Shown piece by piece: positions 1 through 7,030 of a DNA stretch of 55,835 bases. The notes beneath the pieces were generated by a model, which was not told where the DNA came from, did no database searches, and saw nothing but the letters and a program-made list of their open reading frames with translations. The position numbers and the translations under genes are program-made. The stretch covers positions 1-55,835 of the forward strand of contig CAIQAD010000049.1 in the NCBI GenBank assembly GCA_903869725.1, written 5' to 3'. This DNA comes from an uncultured Alphaproteobacteria bacterium. Its GTDB lineage: Bacteria > Pseudomonadota > Alphaproteobacteria > Pelagibacterales > Pelagibacteraceae. Every line of letters starts with the position of its first letter. Position 1 is the stretch's first letter.

Positions 1-2
1 AA

Positions 3-380
3 ATTATAAATTTTAATTTATTTATAATTTTGTTACTTATTGCATACCCAGCAGCTTACTCTATTCGATCAGTATATTTTGATAAAAGAGTTGGTTACGA
101 TGGAAAAAAAATAGCAGAAGATATTAATAAAGAATGGATATCCTTATCAAAATCGGAATTAAAGCATGTTGGATTTTCCGAATGGTATGCTGGAAATTTG
201 TCATATCACCTCAAAAGCAGACCAAAAGTTTTCTTAGAAGATAATGAAAATTTCTATAAACAGCCTGCAATTGTTATCTCAAAAGGAGTTGGTCCTTCTT
301 TATGTAATAAAAACTATAAGAATTTAAGAAATATAATATACAAAAAAATTGATGATCATGATGTTTGCTTTATATTCTGA
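3..380 (+). CDS. C-terminal part of a membrane glycosyltransferase (ArnT/PMT-like), partial
   Basis: The frame is open to the left window edge, so only the last ~125 residues are present. The visible part begins with a hydrophobic stretch (the end of a membrane helix, IILLLIAYPAAYS) and continues as a soluble tail containing YDGKKIAEDINKEW, typical of the C-terminal periplasmic segment of GT39/ArnT-like lipid-linked sugar transferases. It ends 4 nt before a GT2 glycosyltransferase, so the pair probably acts together in decorating an envelope glycolipid, with the GT2 enzyme making the polyprenyl-phosphate sugar donor. The family call rests on the tail and the neighbour only; the catalytic N-terminus lies outside the window. 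Confidence 0.55.
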   Translation: MINFNLFIILLLIAYPAAYSIRSVYFDKRVGYDGKKIAEDINKEWISLSKSELKHVGFSEWYAGNLSYHLKSRPKVFLEDNENFYKQPAIVISKGVGPSLCNKNYKNLRNIIYKKIDDHDVCFIF

Positions 381-384
381 TTGA

Positions 385-1212
385 ATGCAAAGTTTTCAAA
401 TTCTTATACCAGTTTATAACGATTGGAATTCATTATTAATTTTATTAGACAAAATTAATAAATTAGAAATTAATAAAATCTGCAATCTTAATGTATTAAT
501 AGTAGATGACGCCTCTACTGAAAACTTAAATCAAAAAATAACATTTTTATCTTTTAATAGTATTGAAATAATTAAAAATAAAAAAAATATTGGTCATGGA
601 AAAAGTATTGCTTATGGAATTAAATACTTAACAAATAAAAAAAACTTTGATTATCTTATAGTTATGGACGGTGATGGAGAAGACAGACCAGAGGAAGTAA
701 AAGAACTAATTTTAAAATCTTTAAAAACTAATAAAACTGTTACTGCAAATAGAATTAAAAGATCTGAAAGAATTCTATTTAGATTTTTATATCAATGTCA
801 CATAGTTCTAACCTATATTATTACCGGACGATTAATTAGATTTGGAAACTATATGTGTATGCCAAATAATCAGGCTAAATTATTAGCTAATAATATAAAT
901 ACAAATGTAAGTTTTTCAGGAACTGTAGAAAAATTTATTAAAAATAAGGATAGCATTCCATCTATTCGTGGTCTTCGCTATAAACAGCCAACAAAAATGA
1001 GTCTATTAAAGCTTATTAGACATTCATTATTAATTATTTCTATATTTAAAATTGAAGCCACGTTTAGAATTTTAGCAATTTTATTTTTAATTAATTTTAT
1101 TATAACTAAATTTGCACCTCAGCTTTTTGTTTTTATATTTTTTCCACTATTTATAATTAGCGCTATGCTAATCTTATCACTTTTTTATCTATACCAAAAA
1201 AATATTACTTAA
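385..1212 (+). CDS. Family 2 glycosyltransferase, membrane anchored
   Basis: A 275-residue GT-A fold glycosyltransferase. The N-terminus QILIPVYNDW and VDDAST are the nucleotide-sugar binding strands, NIGHGKSIAYGI is the usual conserved helix start, and MDGDGEDRPEE carries the D-x-D metal-binding motif. Two hydrophobic helices at about residues 225-243 and 247-272 anchor it to the inner membrane. It resembles dolichyl/undecaprenyl-phosphate sugar synthases in layout, but acceptor and sugar cannot be read from sequence. It starts 4 nt after the upstream ArnT-like gene and overlaps the end of the convergent reductase gene by 8 nt. Confidence 0.75.
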   Translation: MQSFQILIPVYNDWNSLLILLDKINKLEINKICNLNVLIVDDASTENLNQKITFLSFNSIEIIKNKKNIGHGKSIAYGIKYLTNKKNFDYLIVMDGDGEDRPEEVKELILKSLKTNKTVTANRIKRSERILFRFLYQCHIVLTYIITGRLIRFGNYMCMPNNQAKLLANNINTNVSFSGTVEKFIKNKDSIPSIRGLRYKQPTKMSLLKLIRHSLLIISIFKIEATFRILAILFLINFIITKFAPQLFVFIFFPLFIISAMLILSLFYLYQKNIT

Positions 1213-2224
1213 CTCCTAAAATTTTCTGAATTTTTGTTGATGAAGTAGTATACTGAAATACAAAGTTTTCATTTGGTCTTGCTCTTATAAAACATTCCTT
1301 AGCAGCTAATGCACCCTCATGAAATCCTGAAAGAATTAATTTTAATTTTCCAGGATACGTACAAATATCTCCTATTGCAAATATACCTTCATGATTCGTT
1401 TGAAAATTATGAGTGTTAACAACAATAGACTTCTCCTCCAAATTTAAACTCCAATCAGCAATAGGGCCGAGTTCCATTTTAAGTCCAAAAAATGCTATAA
1501 CTGAATTAATATCTAGTTGCTCAATTTTTCCATTATCATGCTGTATTTCTATGTTTTCTAACTTATCTTTGCCACGTAATTCTTTAAGTTGATAAAAAGT
1601 TTTAATCTCTATTTTATTAGTTTTTGAAATCTCTTTAACTTTATTTAAAGTATGAGGCGATCCTTTAAAATTATCTCTTCTATGAATTAAATATATTTTT
1701 TTTGCTATAGTAGATAATTCAACAGCCCAATCTAAAGCTGAGTCTCCTCCTCCAAAAATAGCTACTATTTCATCCGTAAATTGCGCTTTATCTTTAACAG
1801 AATAATAAAAACCTTTACCTTCAAATTTATTAATATCTTTTACTTCAGGCTTTCTTGGCTCAAAGGATCCAACGCCTCCTGCAATAATAATATTTGGAGT
1901 TTCAAAAATTTTATTGTCACTTGTAATAACTTGCCAAAGTTTATTTATTTTTTTAATCGTATTTACTCTTTGATTTAAATGAAATTGTTTTTTAAACGGC
2001 TTAATTTGCTCTAACAAATTATCAATTAAAGATTTGCCCGTACAATTAGGTAATCCTGGAATATCATAAATTGGTTTATCCGGATAAAGCTCTATACATT
2101 GTCCACCAATTTTATCTAAATTGTCAATAATATGACAATCAAGATTTAAAATACCAAGTTCAAAAACTGAAAATAAACCTACAGGTCCTGCTCCTATAAC
2201 TACAGCATCAGTTTTAATTGTCAT
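1205..2224 (-). CDS. Type-2 ferredoxin--NADP(+) reductase (thioredoxin-reductase-like)
   Basis: A 339-residue two-dinucleotide-fold flavoprotein. DAVVIGAGPVGLF near the N-terminus binds FAD, AIFGGGDSALDWA in the middle binds NADPH, and GIFAIGDICTYPG near the C-terminus is the second FAD-contact motif. The redox C-x-x-C of thioredoxin reductases is absent, which separates the FNR2 group from TrxB. Expected reaction: electron exchange between NADPH and ferredoxin. I place the start at the ATG 2 nt past the ferredoxin stop; a longer frame to 2293 would only overlap that gene with non-family residues. In cultivated SAR11 a similar reductase/ferredoxin pair lies next to proteorhodopsin, as it does here. 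Confidence 0.85.
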   Translation of the reverse strand: MTIKTDAVVIGAGPVGLFSVFELGILNLDCHIIDNLDKIGGQCIELYPDKPIYDIPGLPNCTGKSLIDNLLEQIKPFKKQFHLNQRVNTIKKINKLWQVITSDNKIFETPNIIIAGGVGSFEPRKPEVKDINKFEGKGFYYSVKDKAQFTDEIVAIFGGGDSALDWAVELSTIAKKIYLIHRRDNFKGSPHTLNKVKEISKTNKIEIKTFYQLKELRGKDKLENIEIQHDNGKIEQLDINSVIAFFGLKMELGPIADWSLNLEEKSIVVNTHNFQTNHEGIFAIGDICTYPGKLKLILSGFHEGALAAKECFIRARPNENFVFQYTTSSTKIQKILGVK

Positions 2225-2226
2225 CG

Positions 2227-2547
2227 TTATCCTTGTTTTTTTGGAAGTCTTACGATTATACCATCTAATTGATCTGTCATAGTAATCTGACAACTCAATC
2301 GACTATTATTTTTTAATTCAGTTACAAAATCTAACATGTCTCTCTCTGATTCTTGAATCTCTGGAAGTTTTTTTACCCAATTTTCATCTACATATACATG
2401 ACATGTTGCGCAAGCGCAGGAGCCTCCGCAATCAGCATCTATTCCTTTAATTGAATTTTGAATTGCTCCTTCCATAATTGAAAATCCTAATGGTAAATTG
2501 ATGGAATGTTCTTTACCTTCAAATTCGATATAAGTAACTTTTGGCAT
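2227..2547 (-). CDS. [2Fe-2S] ferredoxin, adrenodoxin type
   Basis: A 106-residue small iron-sulfur protein. DADCGGSCACATCH supplies the first three cluster ligands in the C-x5-C-x2-C spacing of adrenodoxin/putidaredoxin ferredoxins, and SRLSCQI near residue 92 provides the fourth. It starts with MPKVTYIEF, as this family usually does. It is the first gene of a two-gene unit with the reductase that begins 2 nt after its stop, so reductase and carrier are very likely co-translated. Physiological partners could be Fe-S cluster assembly, a P450 or a desaturase; none is encoded next to it. Confidence 0.88.
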   Translation of the reverse strand: MPKVTYIEFEGKEHSINLPLGFSIMEGAIQNSIKGIDADCGGSCACATCHVYVDENWVKKLPEIQESERDMLDFVTELKNNSRLSCQITMTDQLDGIIVRLPKKQG

Positions 2548-2583
2548 AATATTTAAAATGTAAAGTTATATAACAGTCAATTT

Positions 2584-3576
2584 ATGTTTTTAAAATTACA
2601 ATTTATTAAAAAAGATTTTGAACTAAAAGAATCTTTTAAAATATCCCATCAAACAAAAACAATTATTAAAAGCATTATTATTAAGATTAACAACAATAAT
2701 AGTAGTGGTTTTGGGGAATGTATTCCTTATAAAAGATACGGCGAAAGTAGAGAAGCTATATTCACATATTTAAAGAATAATTATGATAAAATAATTCAAA
2801 ATATTAAAAATAATAAAATTAAAAACATAAAGTTTTTATCACTAAGAAATGCCATTGAGTCAGCCCTTATTCATTTAAATTTCAAAAAAATAAAATTTTA
2901 CAATAAAAGAATTACTGCAATTACATTGCCTATTGTAAATAAAAATAAATTATTAAGAAAAATAATTGAATTTAAAAATATACCTTTAATTAAAGTAAAA
3001 CTAAATGAACATAATGTTATCGATCATTTAAAATTAATTAAAAAAAATTGCCCTAAATCTAAAATTATAATTGATGCTAATGAAGGATGGAGATTTAACT
3101 TTTTAAAAAACATAATTCAACAATTAGAAAAGTTGAATGTAATTATGATAGAACAGCCTTTAAAATATGGACAAGATAAAAAATTATTAAAGATTAAAAC
3201 AAAAATATTGTTTTGTGCGGATGAATCTTTTCATGCAAATAACAAAAATAATATAATTAAATATTATAAAGTCTTTAATGTAAAATTAGATAAATTTGGA
3301 GGAATTCAAAATAGTTTAAAAATTATTAAAAATTTGAAGAAAAAAAATAAAAAAATATTTATTGGTTGTATGGTTAGTTCATCTTTATCTCTGGTGCCCG
3401 CCTTAACCCTTGCAAAATATTCTGATTTCTTAGATTTAGATGGTGCTTATTTTTTAAAAAAAGATTTTGAAAAAGGAATTTCTTATAAAAATGGAATTCT
3501 TTCTGTTAATAAAGATTTTTTATGGATTAATAAAAAAGGCTTACAAGAAAGTCTTGGAGGTCTTTTTAAAAATTAA
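2584..3576 (+). CDS. Dipeptide epimerase-like enolase superfamily protein
   Basis: A 330-residue muconate-lactonizing-subgroup enolase. LIKVKLNE carries the K-x-K catalytic pair, IIDANEGW the first metal-binding Asp, MIEQPL the Glu, CADESFH the third acidic ligand, and VKLDKFGGI the opposite-face Lys. GCMVSSSLSL and the DLDGAYFL segment near the C-terminus are characteristic of L-Ala-D/L-Glu epimerases, which recycle murein peptides. Specificity in this superfamily shifts easily, so the substrate is inferred. The gene is unusually Lys/Asn/Ile rich. It is transcribed divergently from the ferredoxin gene (36 nt apart) and runs convergently into the rhodopsin gene. Confidence 0.72.
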   Translation: MFLKLQFIKKDFELKESFKISHQTKTIIKSIIIKINNNNSSGFGECIPYKRYGESREAIFTYLKNNYDKIIQNIKNNKIKNIKFLSLRNAIESALIHLNFKKIKFYNKRITAITLPIVNKNKLLRKIIEFKNIPLIKVKLNEHNVIDHLKLIKKNCPKSKIIIDANEGWRFNFLKNIIQQLEKLNVIMIEQPLKYGQDKKLLKIKTKILFCADESFHANNKNNIIKYYKVFNVKLDKFGGIQNSLKIIKNLKKKNKKIFIGCMVSSSLSLVPALTLAKYSDFLDLDGAYFLKKDFEKGISYKNGILSVNKDFLWINKKGLQESLGGLFKN

Positions 3577-3597
3577 TTTTAAATTTTAATAATGTTT

Positions 3598-4290
3598 TCA
3601 AATTTCAGCTTTTTTATAAACAATAAAACTAAATAAAATTTTATTTACAAAATCAGATAGATTATAAATTATATTTATTGAATCCTCCGCTGTTGAACCC
3701 GCCATGTTTGCTAGTAAATAGCCTAATGGATAAACAGCCCAGCCGACAGTCACAATCCATTTACAAAGCATGTAACAAGTAGCAGAATCTCCAGATAAAC
3801 GAGACGCCTCTTTTCCAGCTTCGCCTGCAAAAATTTCATAAAGAACAAATATCCAACCTGACATTCCAATAATAAATGCAGGGTTAATATTTATATAACC
3901 ACTTTCTCCTAAAAACTGTCCAAAAAACATTACAAATGTTCCGCCAACTAATCTCCAAAGAATTGCTGCTGAAGTTCTTTTTGTTGAAGATAAAATAAAA
4001 TAAAATTGAGCTATTAATATAGGAGCTGTCAAAAACCAATCTATATATCGAAATAACACAGGTGCAGATCCTGTTGAAACCCATGATTGTCTTAAATATA
4101 AGTAATGAGCAAAACTTATACAGCTTACAACAAATAATAAAGTGATTGGTTTTCTCCAAAAATTTTTAATAGCTTTTCTTTCTAAAAATAAAAAAACTGC
4201 CATCCCTAAAACAGCCATCGATATAAGCCAAAAGGTTATTCCTGTAATATCACTAGCTTGTAAAAAATCGCTCGGTGTCTTAGTTGCCAT
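3598..4290 (-). CDS. Proteorhodopsin, D-T-Q variant
   Basis: A 230-residue seven-helix type-1 rhodopsin. Helix C reads RYIDWFLTAPILIAQFYF: R81, D84 (Schiff-base counterion/proton acceptor), T88, and Q95 where proton-pumping proteorhodopsins have the cytoplasmic donor Glu (E108). H62 in SFAHYLYLR matches the conserved His75. YNLSDFVNKILF in helix G holds the retinal-binding K217 and D213. The spectral-tuning position is L92, which predicts green absorption. There is no signal peptide: an in-frame stop lies 18 nt before the ATG, unlike many proteorhodopsins. The gene starts 25 nt after the phaA stop on the same strand, suggesting read-through from the PHB genes. No retinal or carotenoid genes are in the window. 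Most likely a light-driven proton pump with altered reprotonation. Confidence 0.95.
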   Translation of the reverse strand: MATKTPSDFLQASDITGITFWLISMAVLGMAVFLFLERKAIKNFWRKPITLLFVVSCISFAHYLYLRQSWVSTGSAPVLFRYIDWFLTAPILIAQFYFILSSTKRTSAAILWRLVGGTFVMFFGQFLGESGYININPAFIIGMSGWIFVLYEIFAGEAGKEASRLSGDSATCYMLCKWIVTVGWAVYPLGYLLANMAGSTAEDSINIIYNLSDFVNKILFSFIVYKKAEI

Positions 4291-4315
4291 TAAATTTATA
4301 TTTTTTATTTATAAA

Positions 4316-5512
4316 TTATTTATGATCAGCAAAGTTACGTTCTACGCACATTGCTATACCCATGCCACCACCAATACAAAGAGTGGCTAAACCTCTTTTA
4401 ACATGCAACTTTAACATTTCATGAATAAGTGTTACCAAAATTCTTGCACCTGATGCACCTATTGGATGACCCAAAGCAATAGCTCCACCGTTTACATTTA
4501 CTTTATCAACTGTCCATCCCATTTCTTTATTCACCGCAATTGCTTGCGCAGCAAAAGCTTCGTTTGCTTCTATTAAATCTAATTCATCTTCACCCCAGCC
4601 TGCTTTTTTAAGAGCTAAGCGGGACGCAGGAATTGGTCCTGTTCCCATAATAGAAGGATCTACTCCACACTGTGCCCAAGACACAATTTTAACTAAAGGC
4701 TCTAAACCTTTTTCTTTTGCAGTTTTGCCTGACATTAACAACAATGCAGCCGCACCATCATTTAATCCAGAGGCATTACCTGCCGTAACTGTACCGTCTT
4801 TTTTGAAAGCTGGTTTTAAAAGAGCTAATTTTTCAATTGTAGTTCCATCTTTAGGATATTCGTCACGATCAAAAATTACATCTTCTTTTTTAACTTTTAT
4901 AGTGACTGGCACAATTTCGTCTTTGAATTTCTTAGCTTTTATTGCATCAATTGCTTTTCTTTGAGAATGAGATGCAAAGCTATCCTGATCTTTTCTAGTA
5001 ATTTGAAATTTCTCAGCAACATTTTCTGCTGTAATTCCCATATGATATTGATTGTAAGAATCCCAAAGACCATCTACGATCATGCTATCTTGCAATTTAC
5101 CGTCACCCATTTTTACTCCATTTCGAATATTAATAAAATGAGGTGAATTACTCATGCTTTCTTGTCCACCAGCGATAATAATATTTCCATCTCCACACTT
5201 AATTGAATTATAAGCTAAAGCAACTGATGAAAGACCAGATCCGCAAACTTGATTTATAGTTGTTGCTGTTTTTTCGTAAGAGATGCCAGCACCGATTGCT
5301 GCCTGACGTGCAGGATTTTGTCCAACACCAGTAGTTAATACTTGGCCCATATAAGTCATATCAACTTCTTGTGATTTAATCTCAGAATGCTCAATACATT
5401 TTTTTATAACTGCAGATCCAAGTTGTGGAGCCGTAAGTCCAGATAAAGATCCTCCGAAAGATCCAACTGCAGTTCTAAATGCGCTCGTTATTACTATATC
5501 GTTATCGTTCAT
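4316..5512 (-). CDS. phaA: Acetyl-CoA C-acetyltransferase (beta-ketothiolase)
   Basis: A 398-residue biosynthetic thiolase condensing two acetyl-CoA to acetoacetyl-CoA, the first step of PHB synthesis. C90 in NQVCGSGLSS is the acyl-carrying nucleophile, H349 in ALGHPIGASGA and C379 in TLCIGGGMG complete the active site. Length is normal for the family (~393). It lies 31 nt downstream of phaB on the minus strand, and the proteorhodopsin gene follows it by 25 nt. Thiolases also serve beta-oxidation, but the phaB neighbour and the phaC/phaR/phaP cluster fix the role. Confidence 0.92.
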   Translation of the reverse strand: MNDNDIVITSAFRTAVGSFGGSLSGLTAPQLGSAVIKKCIEHSEIKSQEVDMTYMGQVLTTGVGQNPARQAAIGAGISYEKTATTINQVCGSGLSSVALAYNSIKCGDGNIIIAGGQESMSNSPHFINIRNGVKMGDGKLQDSMIVDGLWDSYNQYHMGITAENVAEKFQITRKDQDSFASHSQRKAIDAIKAKKFKDEIVPVTIKVKKEDVIFDRDEYPKDGTTIEKLALLKPAFKKDGTVTAGNASGLNDGAAALLLMSGKTAKEKGLEPLVKIVSWAQCGVDPSIMGTGPIPASRLALKKAGWGEDELDLIEANEAFAAQAIAVNKEMGWTVDKVNVNGGAIALGHPIGASGARILVTLIHEMLKLHVKRGLATLCIGGGMGIAMCVERNFADHK

Positions 5513-5543
5513 TACTATTTATTTCCTTTCGTGTTTATAAAAA

Positions 5544-6266
5544 CTATTGCATGTATTGGCCGCCGTTTATTGAAAAGGTAGCGCCCGTAATAAATCCAGC
5601 TGCGTCACTAGCTAAATAGCTAGCAAGATTTGCAATCTCGCTTGGCTCAGCTAATCTTCCAACTGGAATTTGTGCCACAATACCTTTTAAAATGGTAGGG
5701 TCAATTTTTTTTACCATGTCTGTACCTACATATCCAGGAGCAATGACATTTACTGTGATTCCTTTGTTTGCATTTTCTAACGCAAGAGCTTTTGAAAATC
5801 CTATAATTCCAGCTTTCGCAGCTGAGTAATTTGTTTGTCCAACTTGACCTTTAAGTCCATTAATAGAACTAATTGAAATAATTCTTCCATAGTTTTTCGC
5901 TCTCATTTTTTCAATAACATTTCTACAAATATTAAATAATGAGTTTAGATTAGTGTTTATGACCGCTTCCCATTCTTCTGAGTTCATTTTGTGCAAAAAT
6001 CTATCTTTGGTAATACCAGCATTGTTAACAACAACTTGAATATCGCCATATTTTTTTTCAACTTCTAAAATTCCAGTTTTGCAACTTTCAAAGTATCCTA
6101 CATCAAATTTTAAAACTTCAATTCCAGTTTTTTTTGAGAACTCTTGGGCAGGATCATCACGACCCACATACGTTGATACAACTGTCATGCCGTCTTGCTT
6201 AAGTTTTGCTGCAATTGCAGCGCCAATTCCTCGGGTTCCTCCAGTAATTAAAGCAACTTTAGACAT
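5544..6266 (-). CDS. phaB: Acetoacetyl-CoA reductase
   Basis: A 240-residue short-chain dehydrogenase. TGGTRGIG near residue 8 binds the NADPH cofactor, NNAGIT at 81-86 is the second conserved SDR motif, and S134, Y147 and K151 (in QTNYSAAKAG) are the catalytic residues. It reduces acetoacetyl-CoA to (R)-3-hydroxybutyryl-CoA, the PhaC substrate. FabG proteins look alike, but the position directly before the ketothiolase makes PhaB the better call. It is the first gene of a probable phaB-phaA-rhodopsin transcript. Only a weak -10-like TATATT (minus strand, 6294-6299) is seen upstream, just beyond the phaP hairpin. Confidence 0.88.
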   Translation of the reverse strand: MSKVALITGGTRGIGAAIAAKLKQDGMTVVSTYVGRDDPAQEFSKKTGIEVLKFDVGYFESCKTGILEVEKKYGDIQVVVNNAGITKDRFLHKMNSEEWEAVINTNLNSLFNICRNVIEKMRAKNYGRIISISSINGLKGQVGQTNYSAAKAGIIGFSKALALENANKGITVNVIAPGYVGTDMVKKIDPTILKGIVAQIPVGRLAEPSEIANLASYLASDAAGFITGATFSINGGQYMQ

Positions 6267-6314
6267 TATTAGAAACTATTTTTTTTTCTTAAAAATATAC
6301 TAGATATAAATGAA

Positions 6315-6370
6315 AAACTAGAGAAATTTAGCTAAAATTAAAGGGGAATTAGCTAAATATTCTCTAGTTT
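6315..6370 (-). terminator. Long hairpin, probable phaP terminator
   Basis: The arms at 6315-6335 and 6349-6370 are complementary over about 21 bp with a single one-base bulge, around a 13-nt loop containing GGGG on the plus strand. On the minus strand the stem is followed by TTTTTCA, as in an intrinsic terminator for phaP, which ends 14 nt earlier. The stem is A+T-rich but very long. It separates the abundant phasin message from phaB-phaA downstream; partial read-through could give graded expression. Confidence 0.6.
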
Positions 6371-6383
6371 AATAAAATTCAAA

Positions 6384-6833
6384 TTAATTTTTTGAATTTG
6401 CAGAATTTTCTTCTACTGATTTCTTAATTTCAGTTAAACCTTCTAAAAGTCTTTTGTTTAAAATCTCAAAAGATTCTTTAGCAGTTTTTTCTGCAATTTT
6501 AGAAAATTCAGATGCTATATTTTGAGCTTCTACGATTGCTGTTTGTGTCAATTCGATAGATTTAGCAACTGATTGCTGAGGATTTCCCTTAGCTATTTCA
6601 GATGTAGCATCTTTTGCGTTAGAGATTGCTTTATTTAATACTTCGATTTGTTTTTTTGCTAATAAATTGTAGCCTTCAAACAATACTTTAGAAGCATTAG
6701 CTAAAGTTTCTAACGTTTTTTTCTGAGAGTTAATTAAACCTTCAGAGTTAGCATTAAAAGTTGGAGCTTTTAAAGCTGATAAAATCTTTTGAAAATCAAA
6801 GATTTCAAAAGGGTTATTGTAGTTAGCCATCAT
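6384..6833 (-). CDS. phaP: Phasin (PHB granule-associated protein)
   Basis: A 149-residue amphipathic, mostly helical protein rich in Ala, Lys, Glu and Ser, with no Cys. The N-terminal NPFEIFDFQKIL and the following long heptad-like helices (LANASKVLFEGYNLLAKK, then AQNIASEFSKIAEKTAKE) match the phasin_2 family that coats PHB granules. A strong AAGGAG ribosome site, rare in this A+T-rich window, precedes the ATGATG start, as expected for an abundant structural protein. It is divergent from phaC with a shared 197-nt regulatory region and appears monocistronic because of the hairpin after its stop. Confidence 0.85.
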   Translation of the reverse strand: MMANYNNPFEIFDFQKILSALKAPTFNANSEGLINSQKKTLETLANASKVLFEGYNLLAKKQIEVLNKAISNAKDATSEIAKGNPQQSVAKSIELTQTAIVEAQNIASEFSKIAEKTAKESFEILNKRLLEGLTEIKKSVEENSANSKN

Positions 6834-6839
6834 TGTTTA

Positions 6840-6845
6840 CTCCTT
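6840..6845 (-). promoter_or_regulatory. Strong Shine-Dalgarno site of phaP
   Basis: The minus strand reads AAGGAG six nt before the first of two tandem ATG codons (6833) and nine nt before the second (6830). Most genes in this window have no recognisable Shine-Dalgarno sequence, so this one stands out and suggests high translation of phasin. Confidence 0.75.
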
Positions 6846-6864
6846 GTTTATTATTTATGGTACC

Positions 6865-6893
6865 TATATATGTTGCGCTGCAATATAATACAA
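6865..6893 (-). promoter_or_regulatory. Putative phaP promoter
   Basis: On the minus strand TTGTAT (6888-6893) and TATATA (6865-6870) are separated by exactly 17 nt. Transcription would start near 6858, giving a 5' leader of about 25 nt that holds the AAGGAG site. The spacer contains the TTGC-N3-GCAA palindrome, placing a repressor where it would block RNA polymerase. Confidence 0.55.
6873..6883. promoter_or_regulatory. Putative PhaR operator 1 (TTGC-N3-GCAA)
   Basis: TTGCGCTGCAA is an inverted repeat of TTGC/GCAA with a 3-nt centre. It lies between the -35 and -10 boxes of the putative phaP promoter. PhaR of other bacteria, for example Paracoccus, is known to bind TGC-rich inverted repeats of the CTGC-N3/4-GCAG kind, and a phaR gene lies 2 kb away, so repression of phaP is inferred. 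Confidence 0.55.
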
Positions 6894-6945
6894 GTAGTAA
6901 ATATCAATATTTATATAAACTGTTGTTTTATATGCATTTTTAATT

Positions 6946-6979
6946 TTGCATTTGCAATATTTTAATGTTGCAAAAGCAT
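6946..6979. promoter_or_regulatory. Putative PhaR operators 2 and 3
   Basis: TTGC-ATTT-GCAA (6946-6957) is a second perfect half-site pair with a 4-nt centre, and TTGC-AAAA-GCAT (6968-6979) is a near-perfect third, centred 22 bp away (about two helical turns, same face). The third abuts TATACT (6979-6984), a possible phaC -10 box, although no good -35 is visible. Together with operator 1 they suggest coordinate PhaR control of phaP and phaC. Confidence 0.48.
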
Positions 6980-7030
6980 ATACTCATTATTACCCTATGA
7001 CTAAATATAAGCTATTATTAAATTTTTAAA

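Noticed and set aside
2227-2293. N-terminal extension of the ferredoxin reductase into the ferredoxin gene
   Set aside because: The extra residues do not fit the family, and the ATG at 2224, 2 nt after the ferredoxin stop, gives the expected N-terminus.
4142-4390. Plus-strand open frame across the rhodopsin start and phaA end
   Set aside because: It is antisense to two clearly recognised genes, has no family resemblance and crosses both of their boundaries.
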